Source: an uncultured Christensenella sp. | GTDB taxonomy: Bacteria; Bacillota; Clostridia; Christensenellales; Borkfalkiaceae | Direction of reading: 5' to 3' | NCBI GenBank assembly: GCA_910586365.1 | Contig: CAJUGP010000027.1 | Coordinates: 1 to 29,242 of the forward strand | Length of the DNA: 29,242 bases | In this document: in pieces, positions 25,543 through 29,242 of the stretch | How positions within the stretch are numbered: the stretch's first letter is position 1 | Layout of the letters: every line of letters starts with the position of its first letter | Made by a program: the position numbers and the translations under genes | The notes under the pieces: model-generated | What the model was told of the DNA's origin: nothing | The model's input: the letters and a program-made list of their open reading frames with translations, nothing else | Database searches by the model: none

Positions 25543-26298
25543 TCAGCCGCGCCAAAAGAAATAGTGCAGAAGCGCAAACAGAATCATCAGCACGATCAAA
25601 ACAACGCAAACGCAAAGCGTAATGATAAATTGTTTTTTGTTTTCCGTTTCCGCGTTCTGTCCTTTAGGCGTCAGTTTTTCGGCGATGCGGTTGATTGCCC
25701 TCGATATATGCTTATAAACGAGCAACGTTGCCGTGCTTGCGATCAAACAGCGCATCACGTTAAAAGGCAGCACCGAAACCCAGAGATAAAAATCGTAAAA
25801 CGTTTCCCTCGTGCAGGAAGGAAACAACGGTTTCATCAATCCGACGATGGCGTCCCAATTTCCCTTGAACAACAGCTTCACGTAAAACGGCACAAGCACA
25901 AGCCAATTCGTCAAGATTGAAACCGCCACCGAACACGCCGTTCCGATTGCCAGCCCTGCCAACGCGCCCTTAAACGTCCGCTTTTTCCGATAAAGCAAAC
26001 CCGCAGGCAGAAGAAAGGCAAGCCCGATCAAAAAATCGGCAAGTTCTCCCACGAAAACCGTGCTCGTCGATTTGAACACGAGTTTAATGAGAATTTTCAC
26101 GACGAGAATGATCGTGCCCGAAAGCGGACCGAGCGCAAACGTTCCGATGAGCGCGGGAATATCCGAAAAATTGAGTTCGAGCCAAACGGGAAACGCGGCG
26201 GAGATCGGAAATCCGAATATGTACAGCACGCCCGAGAGAGCGCCGAACAAAGCAATGATCGCAATGCGCGTTGCGCTGAAAAAGTTCTTTTTTTCCAT
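25543..26298 (-). CDS. ribU: ECF transporter S component, riboflavin type (RibU)
   Basis: The 251-residue integral membrane protein has about six TM helices. The segment LELNFSDIPALIGTFALGPLSG (40-61) is characteristic of RibU, the riboflavin-binding subunit of ECF transporters, and it lies downstream of an FMN riboswitch, which supports the substrate. Residues about 205-225 form a charged loop (Lys/Glu/Asn-rich) before an extra C-terminal TM (about 223-245), making it somewhat longer than typical. GAGGT lies 7 bases before the ATG. The energising EcfA/EcfT genes are not here. Confidence 0.93.
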   Translation of the reverse strand: MEKKNFFSATRIAIIALFGALSGVLYIFGFPISAAFPVWLELNFSDIPALIGTFALGPLSGTIILVVKILIKLVFKSTSTVFVGELADFLIGLAFLLPAGLLYRKKRTFKGALAGLAIGTACSVAVSILTNWLVLVPFYVKLLFKGNWDAIVGLMKPLFPSCTRETFYDFYLWVSVLPFNVMRCLIASTATLLVYKHISRAINRIAEKLTPKGQNAETENKKQFIITLCVCVVLIVLMILFALLHYFFWRG

Positions 26299-26338
26299 AA
26301 AAATACCTCGAAAAAGATTTTATTTCGGATATTCTCTG

Positions 26339-26366
26339 AAAAAAAGCCCCGCAAAAAAAGCGGGGC
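26339..26366 (-). terminator. Riboswitch-controlled terminator before ribU
   Basis: On the minus strand, a 7-base-pair stem (GCCCCGC / GCGGGGC) with a seven-T loop is followed by seven T. It lies between the FMN aptamer and ribU, as expected for an expression platform acting by premature termination. Confidence 0.9.
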
Positions 26367-26382
26367 GAACATTCGCACGTTT

Positions 26383-26493
26383 TTCTTTTTCCGTCCGGAC
26401 TATACCGTCGGTACGGGAATTTCACCCGTTCGGGGGCATGACGCCCTTCGCAGACTATACTGCCGGTGGAGAATTGCACTCCGCCCCAAAGAA
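26383..26493 (-). ncRNA. FMN riboswitch (RFN element)
   Basis: On the minus strand the leader carries the RFN landmarks in order: GGGGCGGAGTGCAATTCTCC, ACCGGCAGTATAGTCTGCGA, CGGGTGAAATTCCCG and ACCGACGGTATAGTCCGGA. P1 is closed by TTCTTT (26488-26493) and AAAGAA (26383-26388). FMN binding should favour the downstream terminator and shut off ribU. Confidence 0.97.
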
Positions 26494-26508
26494 TATTCGA
26501 TTGCCTTT

Positions 26509-26537
26509 ATTTTATCATGGTGCAAAGAGACTGTCAA
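26509..26537 (-). promoter_or_regulatory. Promoter of the FMN riboswitch-ribU transcript
   Basis: On the minus strand, TTGACA (26532-26537) and TAAAAT (26509-26514) are 17 bases apart. Transcription would start near 26502, just before the aptamer. Confidence 0.88.
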
Positions 26538-26598
26538 CAAAATAAGCCTGTCCCGTGCCGTAAGATTGTAAGAAAATTATATTTTTGGGCGTTTTCCA

Positions 26599-26627
26599 TT
26601 GATTTTCGCTGTTAAAAGTGATAAAAT
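26599..26627 (+). promoter_or_regulatory. Promoter of the hybrid histidine kinase gene
   Basis: TTGATT (26599-26604) and TAAAAT (26622-26627) are 17 bases apart, divergent from the ribU promoter. The leader to the ATG would be about 55 bases and contains GGGAGG near 26671. Confidence 0.7.
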
Positions 26628-26687
26628 AATGCCGTTGAACTTTTTTCGTCGGTACGTCGCATCGGTTTACGGGAGGAAAAAGGCGTA

Positions 26688-28895
26688 ATGAAACGTAAAA
26701 AAACATTATTATACGGCATTTATGCCGCCGTGGTTTTGATTGTGCTCGGCGCGATCATCGGGATTTATTCGGTTATCATCAACCGGATCGTCGAAACGAC
26801 AACGCTCGACAACATCGAAGAACTTGCTACGCACGACAAAAACACGATCAGCATGTTCGTCAATTATAGCTGGAAGAATCTGCAACGCGTCGGCTCGCGC
26901 CTCAACCGTTCGGCAAACACGCTCGACACGCCCAACAAAGTAAACGAATTTCTTTACATCGAAACGTTAGAAACGCCGTTCGACGAAATTTATCTTCTCA
27001 ACGAAAACGGCTCTTATTACGACGGCATCGCTTATCAGGATATCGAAACCGCCGAAACGAACGAATCTTTTTATCATTTTCTCCCCTTATTTCAAAAAAA
27101 CAATACCTCGATCCTCGAATACGACGTTCTACCCCCCCCCATGGATGAACAGGGCGGCGTGCTGATTTACGGCTTCCGCTTCGGCGATACGATGAACGCC
27201 CCTACGTTCTGCGGCGAAAAAACGCTTGCGATCATCGGCATCAGCGCGCGTTCCTCGCTGAAAAACGGGCTTGTTATCGACAGTTTCGCCGATAAAGACG
27301 GCAAGAACCGCGGTCACAGCGCAATCATTGACGACAAAGGCGATTATATCGTAAATGTACAGAATGCCGAAAACACGGTTGCCGACAATGTATTTTCGCT
27401 TATCGGACAGTGCGACAAAACCGACTTATCCGCCGAACAGCTGAAAGAAACCATGCATAAACAATCGACGTTTTCGTTTTACACGACCTACGAGGGCGTG
27501 CGGCAGCTGCATTACTGCGTCCCCTTCGGCGATAATATCGATTGGTACTTTCTGCTCTCCGTCGACGACGTTGCGCTCGCCGAACAGACGAACAGCTTTG
27601 TCGTGCTCATTTTCGTCGCGCTGCTCATTACCGCCGTCGTGCTTGTCGGCACGGCGTTCTTCGTCGCGTTCGCGCAACAGAGAACGCACAAGGCGATCGC
27701 GCAGGAAAAGGCGCAAAGCGAATTCCTTTCCAACATGAGCCACGAGATCCGCACGCCCCTCAACGGCATCGTGGGGCTAAATCATCTTATCACGAACGCG
27801 CTCGACGATCCCGAAAAAACCGATCAGATCAAGGAATGGCTGCACAAATCGCGCAGCACGGCGAATTATCTGCTCTCTCTGATTAACGACATTCTCGATA
27901 TTTCCAAACTGCGCGCAGGAAAAACGGAGATCATACACGAACCCCTTTTGCTCGAGTCGGCGCTCAACGCCATTCATTCCATGCAGTACGACAATATCAA
28001 AAACCGCGGCATCGAATACATTACCGACGTCGATCTGAGCGTCCCTTGCATTTTGGGCGACGAAACGCACCTCAAACAAATCCTGATGAACCTTGTCGGA
28101 AACGCCGCTAAATTTACGCCCCGCGGCGGTTATATCAAAGTCATGGCGCGGCAAATCAAAACCGACGATCGACACGTTACCACCTTTCTTTCCTGCGAGG
28201 ATTCGGGCTGCGGCATCAGCAAGGATTTTCAAGCGAAGATCTTCGACGTATTCACGCAGGACCGCAACACGAGCAAACATTCGATTAAAGGCACGGGATT
28301 GGGTCTTTCCATCAGCAAACTGCTCATCGAGGCGATGGGCGGCACAATCACGGTGGAAAGCGAATTGGGCAAAGGCAGCACGTTCACGATTACCCTTCCC
28401 GCGCAGATATCGGATATTCCAGAATATCTGAAAGAAAACGGCGAAGCCTACGCCGAAGAAGCCGCGCAGGCGAACGACAGTAAACGAAAGCTGCCCAAAA
28501 TTCTCATCGCGGAAGACAACGAATTAAACGCCGAAATTTTGCTTGTAATCTTGGAAGAAGCAGGTTTTGAAACGGCTCACGCCGAGGACGGCGGCGCGGC
28601 GGTCGCGCTCTTCGAACAGTCGGAAGTCGGCGAATACGGCGCGGTGCTTATGGACATGCAGATGCCCGTTATGGACGGCTGCGCCGCCGCGCAGAAGATC
28701 CGTTCTCTCCCCCGTCCCGATGCGAAAACCATTCCGATTTTTGCCTGCACGGCAAACAGTTTCAAAGAAGACAGAGAACGGGCGTATGCGAGCGGCATGA
28801 ACGACTTTCTCACCAAACCGATCGACATTAAAATTCTGTTGCAAAAAATGGAGAACCTCGGCAGCGCAAACGAAAACGAACCGCCGCAGGGCTAA
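26688..28895 (+). CDS. Hybrid sensor histidine kinase
   Basis: The 735-residue membrane protein has TM1 (about 7-30), an extracytoplasmic sensor region (about 31-300, possibly Cache-like) and TM2 (about 305-330). The HisKA domain has SEFLSNMSHEIRTPLNG with phospho-acceptor H352. The HATPase domain has N472 in NLVGNAAKF, D-S-G-C-G-I-S and GTGLGLS. A C-terminal receiver domain has phospho-acceptor D656 in LMDMQMPVMDG and the conserved Lys in LTKPID. There is no HPt domain and no adjacent response regulator, so the phosphorelay partner must lie elsewhere. The signal is unknown. Nine consecutive C at 27132-27140 encode Pro-Pro-Pro in the sensor region. Confidence 0.95.
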   Translation: MKRKKTLLYGIYAAVVLIVLGAIIGIYSVIINRIVETTTLDNIEELATHDKNTISMFVNYSWKNLQRVGSRLNRSANTLDTPNKVNEFLYIETLETPFDEIYLLNENGSYYDGIAYQDIETAETNESFYHFLPLFQKNNTSILEYDVLPPPMDEQGGVLIYGFRFGDTMNAPTFCGEKTLAIIGISARSSLKNGLVIDSFADKDGKNRGHSAIIDDKGDYIVNVQNAENTVADNVFSLIGQCDKTDLSAEQLKETMHKQSTFSFYTTYEGVRQLHYCVPFGDNIDWYFLLSVDDVALAEQTNSFVVLIFVALLITAVVLVGTAFFVAFAQQRTHKAIAQEKAQSEFLSNMSHEIRTPLNGIVGLNHLITNALDDPEKTDQIKEWLHKSRSTANYLLSLINDILDISKLRAGKTEIIHEPLLLESALNAIHSMQYDNIKNRGIEYITDVDLSVPCILGDETHLKQILMNLVGNAAKFTPRGGYIKVMARQIKTDDRHVTTFLSCEDSGCGISKDFQAKIFDVFTQDRNTSKHSIKGTGLGLSISKLLIEAMGGTITVESELGKGSTFTITLPAQISDIPEYLKENGEAYAEEAAQANDSKRKLPKILIAEDNELNAEILLVILEEAGFETAHAEDGGAAVALFEQSEVGEYGAVLMDMQMPVMDGCAAAQKIRSLPRPDAKTIPIFACTANSFKEDRERAYASGMNDFLTKPIDIKILLQKMENLGSANENEPPQG

Positions 28896-28961
28896 CGCAT
28901 TTTGCCCGCAAAATCGGTTATTATCTTTTATGAGAAAATTCGGAAATTAAAGTAAAAACGC

Positions 28962-28990
28962 TTGACAGGTTTTGTATTCTTGCCTATAAT
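28962..28990 (+). promoter_or_regulatory. Consensus promoter upstream of tRNA-Pro-like sequences
   Basis: TTGACA (28962-28967) and TATAAT (28985-28990) are separated by exactly 17 bases, a full consensus match in both boxes. Transcription would start near 28997, about 10 bases before the first tRNA-like sequence. Confidence 0.93.
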
Positions 28991-29005
28991 AGAACATGCT
29001 TTTAT

Positions 29006-29046
29006 TGAGGTGTAGCGCAGTTTGGCAGCCTGCTTGATTAGGGGTG
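29006..29046 (+). pseudogene. Truncated tRNA-Pro-like 5' half
   Basis: The acceptor 5' strand TGAGGTG, TA, D-arm GCGCAGTTTGGCAGCCT and an anticodon-arm start CTTGATTAGGGG align with the tRNA-Pro at 29205. The D stem has lost pairing (GCGC against GCCT), the anticodon stem cannot close properly, and no CACCTCA acceptor 3' strand occurs before the second copy. It is therefore not a normal tRNA gene by itself. Confidence 0.7.
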
Positions 29047-29048
29047 AG

Positions 29049-29186
29049 CGTTGCGTTCTGCACACCGCGCCTGCGGCGCGTGTGCGCAATGCGAACTGAA
29101 CGATTGCACATAGATTCGTGCAATCGGCTGACCGAGACGGTGTTTCCCTTGCACCGTCGAGAAAAAGAGGTCGCAGACCGATCGAC
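29049..29186 (+). ncRNA. Possible structured RNA: three hairpins between two tRNA-Pro 5' halves
   Basis: Successive hairpins are visible. The first, 29060-29085, has stem GCACAC-GCGCC / GGCGC-GTGTGC with one bulged C. The second, 29101-29126, has perfect 9-base-pair arms CGATTGCAC / GTGCAATCG. The third, 29136-29158, has perfect 7-base-pair arms GACGGTG / CACCGTC. A small GGTC/GACC stem follows at 29169-29179. There is no ORF of note and no known RNA family was recognised. It would be transcribed from the promoter at 28962. Confidence 0.5.
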
Positions 29187-29204
29187 AATTAAAAACAGTA
29201 ACAT

Positions 29205-29242
29205 TGAGGTGTAGCGCAGTTTGGTAGCGCGCTTGGTTAGGG
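29205..29242 (+). tRNA. tRNA-Pro (anticodon AGG predicted), partial
   Basis: Acceptor TGAGGTG, TA, paired D stem GCGC/GCGC with loop AGTTTGGTA, and anticodon stem CTTGG with loop beginning TTAGGG match bacterial tRNA-Pro. Loop position 34-36 reads AGG (29239-29241). The window ends inside the anticodon loop, so the 3' half is unseen. Confidence 0.7.

Noticed and set aside
28905..28925. Terminator after the histidine kinase (ATTTTGC / GCAAAAT)
   Set aside because: The loop would be only two bases and no T-run follows, so the hairpin is unlikely to terminate transcription.
29006..29204. tRNA-Pro interrupted by a group I intron
   Set aside because: No tRNA 3' half (acceptor CACCTCA or T arm) follows the inserted stretch, and it is shorter than usual group I introns with no recognisable core.

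Overview
The window looks like a chromosomal segment of a Gram-positive, probably uncultured gut-type Clostridia. Reasons (inference): lipoproteins with Gram-positive-style signal peptides, an FMN-riboswitch-controlled RibU-type ECF transporter component, consensus TTGACA/TATAAT promoters with 17-base spacers, GGAGG ribosome binding sites, frequent GTG and TTG starts, and no outer-membrane genes. No phage, transposase, CRISPR array or rRNA was found.

Left part (about 190-11880, minus strand). One apparent operon of seven genes runs leftward from a strong promoter at 11848-11876 to a terminator at 193-226. In transcription order: a three-TM DUF4175-like membrane protein, a MoxR AAA+ ATPase, a DUF58 protein, a BatA-like VWA membrane protein, a larger membrane protein with two VWA domains around an amidotransferase-like domain, then two lipoproteins. 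Several junctions overlap by 4 bases. This is a MoxR/Bat-type system co-transcribed with lipoproteins.

Middle (12068-19172, plus strand). Three lipoproteins diverge from that operon: a 1010-residue protein with a TlpA-like thioredoxin domain (WCGPC), a 133-residue single-domain protein, and an 1161-residue multidomain beta-rich protein. Three of the large lipoproteins, on both sides of the operon, share an N-terminal prealbumin-like domain and a downstream module ending in a conserved W...YY pattern. This paralogous family next to a MoxR/Bat machine is the best candidate for an undescribed system: surface lipoproteins whose assembly, folding or redox state is handled by the chaperone/VWA complex (hypothesis).

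Right part (19191-26540, minus strand). Here lie housekeeping genes: a eukaryotic-type NADP isocitrate dehydrogenase, D-Ala-D-Ala ligase, a membrane-anchored MurF-like ligase, an alpha/beta hydrolase, RimI, TsaB, TsaE and RibU under an FMN riboswitch. tsaE-tsaB-rimI-hydrolase-murF are joined by 4-base overlaps. A block of interspersed repeats separates murF from ddl.

Far right (26599-29242, plus strand). A hybrid sensor histidine kinase with a run of nine C in its sensor region is followed by a perfect promoter. This drives a tRNA-Pro-like 5' half, a stretch of strong hairpins, and a second tRNA-Pro 5' half cut by the window end.
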